A stretch of DNA of 30,710 nt from Cylindrodendrum hubeiense (lineage: Eukaryota; Ascomycota; Sordariomycetes; Hypocreales; Nectriaceae). Location: positions 1 to 30,710 of the forward strand of contig JAANBB010000460.1 of the NCBI GenBank assembly GCA_014621425.1, read 5' to 3'. The notes beneath the pieces are model-generated. The model worked only from the letters and a program-made list of their open reading frames with translations. It ran no database searches and had not been told where the DNA came from. Position numbers and translations under genes: made by a program. Of this stretch, positions 18,319 to 28,992 are shown one piece after another. Each line of letters opens with the position of its first letter. The first letter of the stretch is position 1.

Positions 18319-19833
18319 ATGGCGGATTTGGGCAGGTCTACCGATAAGTCCCCCCTCAAGACCAAGGTCGTGCGATCCCAGAAGATTACCACCACATCAC
18401 CGGCCGCCAGGCCCAATCCAACCCTCCCCGACGAATCCGACTCCGACGATGACGACTCGAGCGAACCAGCGCCCCTACCCCGGAGCCATACCCCCGGCCA
18501 TCTCGCCAGCAAGAGCATCCATACGAGCCGTCGAAAGCCCTCCGATCTCACCATTCGCCAGCGCTCCCAATCTGCCTCTCAGGTAGCTGCTCACCGGCCT
18601 GCCGCGAGGCCTTCCAAACCACCTCCCTCCATCTTAAACGGAGCTGGCGATGCCTCGAGCGAGGGCGACAAAGAGCCCCGGCGTCTAACTGCCATGCGGT
18701 CGACATCCTCGATAGCTAGCCGACCTCCTGTCACTGCATCGGCTGTAGCTCGACATGGAACCTCAGCCGCTTTACGTCTTCGAGGGCAGCACACGGCCTT
18801 CCCCCCACTCCCTGATGCCAAAACTGCACCAGAGGTTCCCGTTGCTCCAGCATCTGGCATGTACTGGTCGAAGGCTCCTGCGTCGGGGTTCCCTCATCCG
18901 AGCTTGCGAGCGCACACGACTACTCTCATCGGATCAAATGTCTTCGTATTTGGGGGTTGTGATGCGCGGACATGCTTCAGCGACCTCTACGTCTTTGATG
19001 CCGATTCCTTCTACTGGTCCGTCCCGCACGTTGTCGGTGAAATGCCCGTCCCTTTAAGGGCCATGACCTGTACCGCCGTGGGGAAGAAACTCGTCGTCTT
19101 TGGAGGTGGCGACGGACCGGAGTATTATAATGATGTTTACGTGCTGGATACTACCAACTTCCGATGGAGCAAGCCACGGATCATCGGAGACAAGATGCCA
19201 TCGAAGCGGAGGGCACACACAGCATGCTTTTACAAGAACGGAATCTACGTCTTTGGTGGAGGCGATGGAGTAAGGGCCCTGAACGATATCTGGAGGCTTG
19301 ATGTCGGCGACGTGAACAAGATGTCGTGGCGACTAATTTCAAGCCCCGACAAGACTGCCCCTGGGACCAAGGACTACCGTCCCAAGGCCCGAGGTTATCA
19401 CACTTCCAACATGGTGGGGAGCAAGCTCATCATCTTTGGCGGCTCCGACGGCGGCGAGTGCTTTGACGATGTCTGGGTCTACGACGTAGACCAGCAGTTT
19501 TGGCGGGCCGTTTCTATCCCCGTTGCCTTCCGCCGCCTATCTCATACCGCCACCATTGTTGGCTCCTACCTCTTCGTCATCGGTGGCCACGACGGAAACG
19601 AATACTCAAACGACGTCCTGCTACTTAACCTCGTCACAATGACCTGGGACAAGCGGCGGGTTTACGGTAAACCCCCCTCTGGCCGCGGTTATCACGGTGC
19701 TGTCCTGTACGACAGTCGCGTCATCATCATCGGCGGCTTCGACGGCTCCGAGGTCTTTGGCGACGTTATGCTCCTCGAGCTGGCCGTCCATTCCTACTAT
19801 TCGCAGATTAGCCACTTCACCATTGAGGTTTGA
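18319..19833 (+). CDS. Kelch-repeat beta-propeller protein
   Basis: A single uninterrupted frame of 504 aa. Residues 1 to about 180 are Ser/Pro/Arg-rich and probably disordered, with an acidic patch (DESDSDDDDSSEP). From about 180 to 495 there are kelch repeats with the diagnostic GG pair followed by Tyr/Trp spacing. Six GG motifs are seen: VFVFGGCDAR, LVVFGGGDG, IYVFGGGDG, LIIFGGSDG, LFVIGGHDG and VIIIGGFDG. This fits a six-bladed propeller used for protein binding. No BTB, F-box, coiled coil or membrane segment is present, so it is shorter than Tea1/Kel1-type cell-polarity proteins, and the partner is unknown. The start at 18319 is supported by in-frame codon bias. Two other possible starts upstream are out of frame. 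It is convergent with the RCF2-like gene. Confidence 0.88.
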   Translation: MADLGRSTDKSPLKTKVVRSQKITTTSPAARPNPTLPDESDSDDDDSSEPAPLPRSHTPGHLASKSIHTSRRKPSDLTIRQRSQSASQVAAHRPAARPSKPPPSILNGAGDASSEGDKEPRRLTAMRSTSSIASRPPVTASAVARHGTSAALRLRGQHTAFPPLPDAKTAPEVPVAPASGMYWSKAPASGFPHPSLRAHTTTLIGSNVFVFGGCDARTCFSDLYVFDADSFYWSVPHVVGEMPVPLRAMTCTAVGKKLVVFGGGDGPEYYNDVYVLDTTNFRWSKPRIIGDKMPSKRRAHTACFYKNGIYVFGGGDGVRALNDIWRLDVGDVNKMSWRLISSPDKTAPGTKDYRPKARGYHTSNMVGSKLIIFGGSDGGECFDDVWVYDVDQQFWRAVSIPVAFRRLSHTATIVGSYLFVIGGHDGNEYSNDVLLLNLVTMTWDKRRVYGKPPSGRGYHGAVLYDSRVIIIGGFDGSEVFGDVMLLELAVHSYYSQISHFTIEV

Positions 19834-20428
19834 ACGCGGGCGGGGGCGGGGGCAGGGTTACGTTACAGGTTGGCTTACGATGTCAAGCCCAGTATTCCAC
19901 GTTTGTTTGTCATGTTGCGTTGGTATTTAGGTTGGGCTGTATGAGATGAATTTATGAGGACGAGAGGGACTAAAAAAGAGATGGATGGGAGTCGGCAGCC
20001 TATTGTCATTTTGTACAAGCTTTATATATGGTAATTCTTTTTCTTCGAATATCCGAGGTGTGGTGATGTTGGATCCCATAATTCTATCATACAGTCCAAT
20101 CTGTCCGATTTCGCGGATCGATTTGGATATACCACATCACCCTATGCAATTCCCTGGCATCCTTCCCCGAGTGCTCTATAACATAATATCTTAGGAAATC
20201 CACTTTTTCCTCCTCAACCCTCGTTCTCTATTCAATCAAACGCCAGATTTCATCGATAATCAACTCCGAAATACGACAGCTAGTTTTCACGGTTCCTCCC
20301 CCCTTCGTGACTTGAGCAATCAAGCAATGCGTTGTAGTGGCCTCTCTATTAGTGATGGTTTCGAGGTTGGGATATGTCGCGAGGTGTGTTTGAGGCATCT
20401 AGGACATTGTCCTTAGAAATGTGATGCT
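19834..20428. other. Convergent 3' intergenic region (kelch / RCF2-like)
   Basis: These 595 nt are AT-rich and hold the two 3' untranslated regions. Nothing coding or structural was recognised. Confidence 0.6.
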
Positions 20429-21187
20429 TTACATCTTGCTCTCAGCCTGCTCCTTCTTGGCAGCCAGTCGTCGCTCCTCGGCAGCAACCATATCTATTCA
20501 CCAGTTAATTTCAAGACAACTAAATTTGGGATTGATTTTAGGGAAGAACGTACCCTTCCAGAGGTCCTGGCCCTCGTACTCTTCCTTGTGGATTCTCTGC
20601 TCAATCATGTGCTTGTGCTCGGGGTCGTTGGGGTCAAGCACCATGACAGTCTGCCAGCGGCCGGAACCCTTCTTGGCATCGTTCATCTCGAAGGCGGCGG
20701 AGATGATGAGCACGGCAAGGGTTAGGCCCTGGGCGTAGACACGAGCCTGAACAACCTTGTTGGCGGTGTTCATGGGCGAGCGGCTGACGAGGGCGAAGGC
20801 GACACCCATGCTGGCGAGCCATGAGACGAAGACAAGGGAGTAGCGGTTCTCCTTGCCGTACTCCATGAAGCGCTGGTAGGCGGTCTCGTTCTTACGCGCC
20901 TGGATCTGTGCGCGCTGGGTCATATCCTTGTAGCCGTACATGGGGTTCAGCGACTGCTGGTGGTGAATGGACCAGCGATCAGCGTTAACAATGGCGCCAA
21001 AGGTGCCTGTTGACGTGACGAGGAAGGTTCGGAAGGGAAGGGTGAGGCCGCGGAAGGCCGGGTAGCGGCGCGAGGCGAACATGACGCCGCCAACACCGAG
21101 GGCGAGACCCAAGGAACCACCGATGAGGCCGCCCTTGACGACGACGGCGTAGTGGGCCGCCTCTTCTTCCTTGGTGAGGATCTTCAT
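20429..21187 (-). CDS. RCF2: Respiratory supercomplex factor 2-like protein (HIG1 family)
   Basis: An inner mitochondrial membrane protein that associates with cytochrome c oxidase and III-IV supercomplexes in yeast. Exons on the minus strand: 21187-20554 and 20493-20429, giving 232 aa (yeast Rcf2 is of similar size). The 60-nt intron (20553-20494) joins G|AT to give DLWKDMVAAEERR, ending in a charged helix KKEQAESKM. The protein begins MKILTKEEEAAHY, the usual fungal start. Hydrophobic segments lie at about 18-38 (glycine-rich), 49-68, 117-134 and 150-168. KVVQARVYAQGLTL resembles the HIG1-domain signature at the start of the last pair of helices. The frame is open further upstream to an ATG at 21316, but that extension is Pro/Thr-rich and looks like leader. 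Identity as Rcf2 comes from topology and motifs, not from a search. Confidence 0.85.
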
Positions 21188-22100
21188 GTTGATGGAGGGG
21201 TAGCGGATGTGTTTAGGGGGAGTGCGGTTTGTCGGTTCGCGGGAAGATGGCGGAGTGCAATTGGAAGTTTCGCGGGTTCGAGGCGGGAGGGGCTCTTCTA
21301 TGGGCGCGGGTTTCAAGTTGGATAGAAGGCTGCGTTATAAGTATGTCGTATGATGGAGGATGAGGTGTTGCAGTGCGGGTTGTTGTGGGTCAGGGATCGG
21401 GCTTCGGATACCCAATTAGTAGAGCAAGCGAGGAGAAAAAAAATGGAGCGCCGCAGGTAAATCGGTCACCGATGAATCGGGTAGTCGGGGTTTGTAGTCG
21501 GGTCCTCGGATGGGGTGAGGTGAGGCGATGAATGGATGTTGTGCAAGTGAATAGATTGCGATGATGCTTCTTCTTCTCCTTGGGGATATTCTCCGCAGTT
21601 GTTATATGTCGAATGCAGAATGAGATCTCTGTGTGACGGGCCCTGGCGGGTGATGATGTCAGATGAAGTACTTTTCTCCCGGTGCCGTCCGTTGCGAAGG
21701 AAGGCCGAGCTAATCCCGTCGTTACTGTGCGAATGCCGAAGTTGAGGAGTAGGGTAAAAAGCCACTGGTGGAGGGATGTACTTGGCACAAGGGCAGACTC
21801 GGTGCAAAGAGGGGGGTTTATTTGTACTCGGCACTTGGCAGTCAGTCGCCTGTAGTAATTTTCTGTTATTGTTTGCACAGTCTGCTGATTTGGGCAAGAA
21901 AACGAGAAAGGAAGAGAGCCCTCTGATCTCTGATTCCTACTTTACCCGTCATACCTGGCACCTCTGTGGCAGTTGTGCCGCAGACGCCGCAGCGTTTTGG
22001 GCGGTTTACAGTGGCCGACAGTGGCCGACAGTGGGCGGCGGTGCGGCGAATGCGGCGAGCGCGGCATCCCCTTCCCCGCTACAACTGCGTCGATTATCTA
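21188..22100. promoter_or_regulatory. Upstream region of the RCF2-like gene
   Basis: The first few hundred nt upstream of the minus-strand RCF2-like start are pyrimidine-rich on that strand (for example around 21420-21600), consistent with leader and promoter. A 10-bp GTGGCCGACA repeat occurs at 22011-22030. Minus-strand frames of 143 and 162 codons here are Thr/His/Pro-rich, overlap each other and have no family features. Confidence 0.45.
22011..22030. repeat. 10-bp direct repeat
   Basis: GTGGCCGACA is present twice in tandem and is followed by a diverged third start (GTGGGCGG). It sits in GC-rich, non-coding DNA. Confidence 0.8.
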
Positions 22101-25100
22101 AGAGCTCCGTATGGACCTGATGCCGCCGTGCCGCACTGCACACACGACACCTGCGCCCGGGCGGCAGCGACAGAGTGGCGTCACTTTTGATGGGCTGGAC
22201 GGTCGGCGAATCCGCCGCGACGTGGCACTGGTATGCCCGGCTTGGGGAAGTGACGGATGGACGACGTAGTCAGCATCTAGATGCAGGCCAAAACGCCGTC
22301 GCCGACCACTTGGAGGGCAATTGAGCGTCATCAGGCTCGGCGCGCAGTGAAGCAGCCGCCGCACATGCATCGCCGACTGCAGCGACTGCAACACGGCCCT
22401 GGATCCACGGCAATGGCTCCGCGCCGTCGCCGTGTTAGCGACCGTTTGGACCCGAACGCGAACGACGGGAAGCCCCTGCGCGAGCGCGACGACGGCGCCA
22501 GCAATCTGGCGCGAGGCCCTCTGGCAGTTCATGCGGCAAATGTAGAATCCTGCGCCGACCAGACGCCCGGGGCCCTCCGGGAGCCAAGTGTACATAGTAG
22601 GGCTGCGCTGGGCTTATGGCCTGATGAAAGTCTGCTGAGAATCCATCGTCAACAAAGCGACCAGGTTCATCGACCAGGTCACAAGGTACGAGGCGCAAGC
22701 CGCGAGGCCCCCGGACGGGAAGGACCACGATGCCGAGGGCATCTAATGTCGCAGTCGCAGTCGCTTTCGCGATAGCTAAAAGCGAAGACGAGAGAGGCTG
22801 GTTACGCCGTAACACTGACGCCGAATGGCGAGGGCCGCCCGCATGCGTAATCAGCCGGAAACGCCGCTGGCGGGACAGTCATTCATTCATTCATTCAGCG
22901 TCTCCGACCGCTTCGGGGTGGCTGATAAATGTTTGGCTACGTCAGACGTGCCAGACATACAATACACCGTCACTTTTCGCCTTTCCGACAATTCGGGCGC
23001 CCTTGTCTCTTATTCCTTCTGCTATTTCACTTTCTTTTTCGGGATCTAGCGGTCCGTCGATACGTCTCCCCGTAGGCGGGTTGCATCGTAACCTGCCATC
23101 TTTATCTAGTCCCCCCCCGCTGGAACCTGTTTCACCTAGAGACTCGGCGACGTAATGTTCCCCGCTCAGGGTCTAATCGTGTCGCCCTTAAACAGATCTC
23201 AGGTTACTCGCTGTGACGCCATCCACCCTTGAATGAACCCTTTCGCTGCAGACAAGGCGTTATCGAGTCGAGTCGAGTCTCTTACTACTATTTCCGTGGG
23301 GTGGTGGGGGGTTGTTCGTCTGTCGCCCGCCGGCGGGACAACCTAAGAAGACAGACACCTTCTGGGAATAAAAAAAACATGGTGCTGAAGAGTTCGAGTT
23401 CTTTCTATCGGATACTGTGCTCGTATGTCGAGGCTCCGAGAGTGTACCGTTCCGAGTACCGGAGCCAAATCTGAAATGCCAGGACAAAGCTGATGGGAAT
23501 ATGGATTCCACCCAACCTCCGATATGAGGTCTCGGACGCACACGTATCAAACGTGGGTGGGAAGACTAGTAATGCCGGATGCCGCGCTTACACGAGTCAT
23601 TTGGATAGTCCTCCCAGAGTCAGTGAAGCCATTCACGGTATCCACACCAGCCTTGACAAAACCAGAGTGCGGAAATAACTCCACGCAGCGACATAACGTG
23701 GTGAGTGGCTGGGATCTGCAGATTACTAGTTCTAGTTAGTTTTCATCCAAATCGCCCAAGACGCCATCATGTAAGAACTAGTGGGATGTATCTCTCTGTA
23801 GTTCATGTTGGAGGTTGCCGAATCCTCGTCAGTGACGCTTCGTGGGTGACAGGTCCTTCTCTCCAAGAACATCGGCAAGCCATCTCGGGAAGTGATCGAC
23901 GTCGCGATTGGCTGGCAAGGAGATCTATGTCAAGATGCTTCGTATCTGGCCCGCCTCACTCTGCACGTTGCTCGGCGTCACTAGGTTACTCGCATAAAGG
24001 CCAATAGAGCTGCACGTTGCCGACTGTACCGCCCTCCTAGGCAGCTCGGCGGCTGGACATGCTATCTAGGCCCGATTCGAGGCAACAACTCCTAGACAAG
24101 GTTTGAGCCGTTGACGCAGGAGGATGGAGAGGTTGGGTGGACGTTGAGATGTGGAAGCGCGCTGGCGAATGGGTTGCTAGCCTTTTTCGGCGTGCAGCTC
24201 GCCATTGCACGCCCCAAGGGGCCAGCCGGGGATGCAATTTGGAGAAAGCCATCCTGGGGGATACTGATTATTCGGCGCCGATACGTGCTATGTGCTGCGG
24301 ACGGACTGAATCAGTAGAGGCAGCGTAACACACCGTTGGGGATGGGATGGCCTGCATTGCATTATCAACAAGCAGCATCAGGTTGCAGCGTGGGGCGCAA
24401 TTGAAATCACCTGCAGGGAGCAGCGCGTTGGCTCTCACGCCTCCTGTGCCCCAGCGCTTGGCTTGGAGGCTTGATGCACGGCGGTGATCTACGCTCTTGT
24501 TGGGTCGACTTGGCAGTTATGATCTGATATTCACGAGATATGGTCTGGATGCGGAATCTGGCCAGCGTTACATCCCCAGAGGATTGTCCGATCTGTCGAT
24601 TCAACACCTTGAATCCTCCACATGCCTCCGTCTCGTCCGTCCTCTCGGCCGCTGTCGGGCAGATGCCGACGGGGGCAGATGCCGATTCGGTCACGAGACG
24701 ACCCATAACCTCGGTATTACCGTACGGTGATCTCTGGAGATGGCTTTGGCCCCTCTCGAATAAAACGGGGGACTGGAGCTTTAGTCCTCGATGCGTTCAA
24801 AGCCCCAAAATTATTCCAACGTAATAAGGAGCGCAGACCTCAGAGTGGCTCCGCAGGTTTAGACGGCGTCGCCTCGCCCTCAATCCAGGGAATCAGGGCG
24901 CACACGATTACGGGTTAGCTGACATATCACGAGGCTGTTGTGGAATAGAAGGTCTGGCGCCAAGCTAATTTGTTCCATGATGCTTCTGTGCCCACTTTTA
25001 GGGCCCTAGTACCCTGTCCTGTCCTTGTGGCCTTGGAGGGCCCCCCTGTGGCAGAGCCCACTTGACCTGGAGCCGGCCCGGCTTAGGATGAGGATGGGCG

Positions 25101-25937
25101 TCAACGAGTATAGATTCAACCTAGTTCGGCGGCAGGGGGCCGCTGAGAGCCACGGCAGGGTCAGTGAAGCCAGCGTAAACCCAGCAGAGGTTGACGAAGA
25201 TGGCCGATGCTAGGCCCAGACGACCAGCGACGCTACCTGGCACCGTTTATGTGGCATGAGTCAGGCAGCGCAAGCGGGTACAATAGCAGCACAAGCAACG
25301 CATGAGCAGCACAATGTTGGACCCTCCTTGCGAAAGTGACCTGGCCACCATGTGGGCGACGAGGATTCTGCCACGAACGGAGCCGAATATGCATGGCTGG
25401 CCCGGTCACACGCAGACGACAGGCGCCAGGCGACAGCGCCATGCATACACGTACTACGTAGTAGCATTGGGCGGTACTTTAAGTACAATATGAACTAGTC
25501 CAGCTGCCCATGCATACACGTATACATGCAACCTGATGGATTCTGTAAACGTCAGTTCGTAATTGCTAAGGGCCCTTGGCAATTGGCCTCGTTAAGACTC
25601 GACTCGGCACCATGGGAGCCGATGCACGGGCGACGCATAGTCTATGCAGTCGAGAGGAGTAGATCTGTCAGCCGAACCTGTAGCCGCTGGGCCTTCAGCG
25701 TGACCAGCACCCCGTCCGAGCTAGGAGGGGATCGTCAAGTGACTGCTGATGGGGCAGCCATTGGTGACGACTGTCAGCGGAGAAGCGCCCCAGGCCCTCA
25801 CCCTTGCCAGTATTGCCCGGTGCCCAGAATATCGCCTGGGATTCAATGTCCAGGGCGGCACCACGTCCTCGGAACTGGCCACGACTGGGTCGAGTCCTGG
25901 CGGTGTCGGAGGGGCGTCGTCTCCGCTTGCTCCATCA

Positions 25938-25991
25938 GAGCTGGGAGCTGGGAGCTGGGAGCTGGGAGCTGTGGTGGAGAGCTGTGGTGGC
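25938..25991. repeat. Tandem repeat, 7-bp unit x5, merging into a 13-bp duplication
   Basis: Four GAGCTGG units and a fifth GAGCTGT fill 25938-25972. The last unit is also the start of GAGCTGTGGTGGA (25966-25978), which is repeated with one change at 25979-25991. Confidence 0.85.
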
Positions 25992-27714
25992 GCATCGGAT
26001 GGCCATGTGCAAGTCGCCAGAGGGGAGGCCCGCAAGTACTCGGTAGAGTTGCCCATTCTACTATGTACTCCGTACCAAGAGCTCAGTACTAGAACCCTGC
26101 GAAGGAACGCGCTTGGCGCTCTGACACGGCCGTGGACACCTTGCATACCTGCAGAGTAATTAGTGGAGGTGCGGGATTCTTAGCAGTTGGCCAGGGTGCG
26201 AATCAGCCGGCGCGGCAATGGTGATGGGAGGTGCAGAAGCAATGGGCTGATTGACTTGGATTGATTTAGGATCTTGCATGTGACATAAAGATAGTTAGAC
26301 GACAGCAAGGTGATGGCCGTAGTTGGAGTTTTCTCTTTCCTCGGGCCAACAACAATTATTTGAACCTGCATCTTAGTGAAGGCTTAATAAACGGCAAGCG
26401 CGCATAAGCCTGAAACGGAGCCTTCGATCGAGCTAGGTTCTGGGCTCCATCGCCAGGGTCCTCACAGCCAACAGGTTACCCAAGCCAAGCCTCAGTGACA
26501 TCGTGACCAGCAACATAGTGGCACACCAACAGTCTTATCTATAGGAATATTTAAGCCCGCTTCTATAGCTGGCGGGGCTGCTTTTTAGACAATGACGGCG
26601 CCATTTTTCTCGAGTCCCGGATGGAAGGGACAGCTAGTTCGAGCCTAGTTGGAGATACCCTCGACTTCTCGTCGAGTTGAGATGTCGATGCCCCAATTGA
26701 GCTTATCATTCCGATCTGGTGAACTGGAGGGTTTGCTTGCGTCGACGCACTTTACAAACTCTCTGTGTCAGAATAAATGTCTGGCTTGCATATGGATTAG
26801 GCCTGCACAGGCCCGATGAGAACCATGTATGGGATTAACCTTGGATAGGGTCTCTGAACTTGGTTCAAAGTCAAAGGGCTGCACCCGAGGCTATCATCGG
26901 CATTCTCAATCGAACACCATCTAGATTCCTGCGTATGAGAAGTTGGCTGATATCCCTTTCATAGATAGAAATCAAGATGTTCCATCATAAACTCTCTGTA
27001 ATAGTCTCTGCGCTCCTCACGTCCTCGATTCTAGTCAACCGTGGATCCATTTGAAGCAACGCAACTGCTCTTCGTCCTCTAAGCCACCGGACCAATGACC
27101 TGTACTTGCGCGGCAAGGTGCCTGCATATTAGGTGTCGGATAAATGTTACGAATATCCATATTATCGCTCAAGGTCTCCGCCAGCAACGGAGCCGCCGGG
27201 CGAGGAAACGGAACCAAAGCGGACGGACCTCGTTGACACCTTCGAGCTGGGCGCTAGATGCGTAACCATCGGCCAAGGGATGTCACCGATACCAAGTCCC
27301 TGCTGCAGTTGATTTGGAGTGAGGTCCTAAAACCATGGATCCCTAGTGGGTGGTATCGATGCCTGAGCGAATGGCTGGCTCACATGTATGATTGGCGTAT
27401 CTCTGAGGACGCCATTTGTGGCGGCGAGGATCGAGCGAGTAAAAGAAGTGGTGCCTGGCTGCCTTCTCGTTGGGCGTCGATCCACTGGCTGCCTTTTGGC
27501 TTGGTAGTAGCGCCGCGACGGTGCAGTTGGCAATATGGTCTCTTCGGTTGATAGCAGTGATATCCAGATAGTTGATTCACGGTAGCTCAACTCAGGACAA
27601 GACGGGTGGTGGTGAGATGAGATGCTAAACCGGAGATGGTGATAACTCTGTCCATGTGAACTGACTCGAACACGGTACACGGTGATGGGATGGTGTAGCG
27701 ACTAACAAACCTTG

Positions 27715-27978
27715 CTAAGTGTCTGGTATGGAGGGCATCTGAGGCAGACCGGGTAATTCCACTTTCCCCTTCCCCTCATCTTCAGATCTGGCTTGTGTCT
27801 CGAGCCCATCGCCATCGCCTATCGCCCACTCGTAATCTCTCGTCAGTGCTCGTCGCAACCTCCACGGATTGGATCCACCGACGATCCATGAGACGGACTC
27901 GTCGGCCACGTTGTTTGCTTTTGAAATCATCGACCGGCTGCTTTGGCGAGGTTCTAGCGCCGCATTGGTCGTAGGCAC
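27715..27978 (-). other. Possible unrecognised terminal exon (weak)
   Basis: A minus-strand frame here ends DYEWAIGDGDG ... LPGLPQMPSIPDT and has a mixed composition more protein-like than its surroundings. A GTACGT donor consensus lies upstream on the same strand at about 27990, but no acceptor there joins the frames cleanly. No domain is recognised and the frame may be random. Confidence 0.12.
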
Positions 27979-28831
27979 TAGAACGTACAGTCGACGCCAT
28001 AGATTCCCGCACCGCTAGAGGGGTAGTCTCCGAGCCAGCCATGGCCAGCCCAAGTCCGGAATCGTCGCCGCCCTGGTCGTACGTAAACGTCCCCGTACTT
28101 GTACCTTGCGGTCGGGACGTCACCGAGGACAGACACGGCGTACCCGGACTGGACGGAGGCGCACACTGGACAGGGACGTCGACACCACATACACAGTTAC
28201 ATGGAGGGTCGAGCGAATGCCGGGCGTTGCCCTTGAGCAGCGAGGAGCCCGGCCGACTCTTGGCAGTTCCAGTGGATCACTCCACATGAGAGCTTCGGCT
28301 CCAGGCCCAGCTCCAGTCGCCGGGGGCCATGCGATGTACGCACTGTCCTACATCATGTCGCCGTATACTCGGTAGGGCCAAGTCGAGTTCCAGCTCCGAC
28401 TCCAGCTCCAGCTCTCGCCGCCAACCTCGGTAGGCTCGGCTGGACTGACGACAACAGGGCAAGCCATCATCCCAGGCACTAGTAGTCTATAGTACGCCTG
28501 GAGTGCCTCCGCCACCGGCTCTTCACCGACATGGTGCTCTTGCAACGAAGGAACTCAAACCACGGTTTCGGCGGACTCTCTCCAGAATCGGCCAGTGCCG
28601 CCCAGAGGCCCACCGACTCTCGGGACTAGGAACGGAGAGCAGGCCTCTAATAATACTTCTCCACGTCCACGTCTCTGAGGCTCCATGCGCCCTGGTCCCG
28701 ACCCAGCCGCCATTGCCCAAACGGCACGTACTACCACCTGTTGCCCACATCCAGTGCCACCCTTGACGGCACCTGCCGTGCTTTGCGACAGAATGGACTC
28801 CATAGTCCGCCGTGTTTAGTACGATTGCCCA

Positions 28832-28891
28832 GTCCCTCAAAAAGTCCCCCAAAGGGTCCCCCAAAGGGTCTTTCAAAGGGTCCCTCAAAGG
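28832..28891. repeat. Tandem repeat, 12-bp unit x5
   Basis: Five 12-bp units of the type GTCCCCCAAAGG occupy 28832-28891, the first and the last two with substitutions. A sixth start (GTCCTTGG) follows. Because 12 is a multiple of three, the array reads as a Pro-Lys-Gly repeat in one frame, yet no gene surrounds it. Confidence 0.88.
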
Positions 28892-28935
28892 GTCCTTGGA
28901 GCCCACCCACCGAACGCACTGAATGCACTGACTGT

Positions 28936-28963
28936 CACTACCTTAGCTTCAAGTAAGGTAGTG
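28936..28963. repeat. 10-bp inverted repeat (CACTACCTTA / TAAGGTAGTG)
   Basis: CACTACCTTA at 28936-28945 and TAAGGTAGTG at 28954-28963 are exact reverse complements with an 8-nt loop (GCTTCAAG). The palindrome CAGGTACCTG follows at 28983-28992. It shares TACC/GGTA content with the hairpins at 11.4 and 17.3 kb. Confidence 0.85.
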
Positions 28964-28982
28964 GGCTACCCAGTAGTACCTA

Positions 28983-28992
28983 CAGGTACCTG
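28983..28992. repeat. 10-bp palindrome CAGGTACCTG
   Basis: A perfect palindrome 19 nt after the preceding inverted repeat. It is listed as a possible member of the same GGTA/TACC family. Confidence 0.6.

Larger units (their letters stand above)
22100..28900. other. Long region without a recognisable gene
   Basis: About 6.8 kb in which no frame shows a domain, conserved motif or believable exon-intron structure. Frames of 140-190 codons occur on both strands at the same positions (for example 22098-22775 and 25526-26159), which is expected of GC-rich DNA without coding function. Short tandem repeats are present at 25938-25991 and around 28384-28420. No transposase, reverse transcriptase, terminal inverted repeat or long terminal repeat was recognised. 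It may be an accessory spacer or a decayed element. Confidence 0.45.

Noticed and set aside
21185..21316. Longer N terminus for the RCF2-like protein
   Set aside because: The 43 extra residues are Pro/Thr/Arg-rich leader-like sequence, and MKILTKEEE is the expected fungal start.
22098..22775. Pair of opposite frames of about 165 codons
   Set aside because: Arg/Ala-rich and antiparallel over the same GC-rich DNA, with no motif. This is typical of GC-rich non-coding sequence.
25526..26159. Frames of 188, 136 and 141 codons on both strands
   Set aside because: Their content includes the GAGCTGG minisatellite and reads as Cys/Trp/Arg-rich noise; no plausible family.
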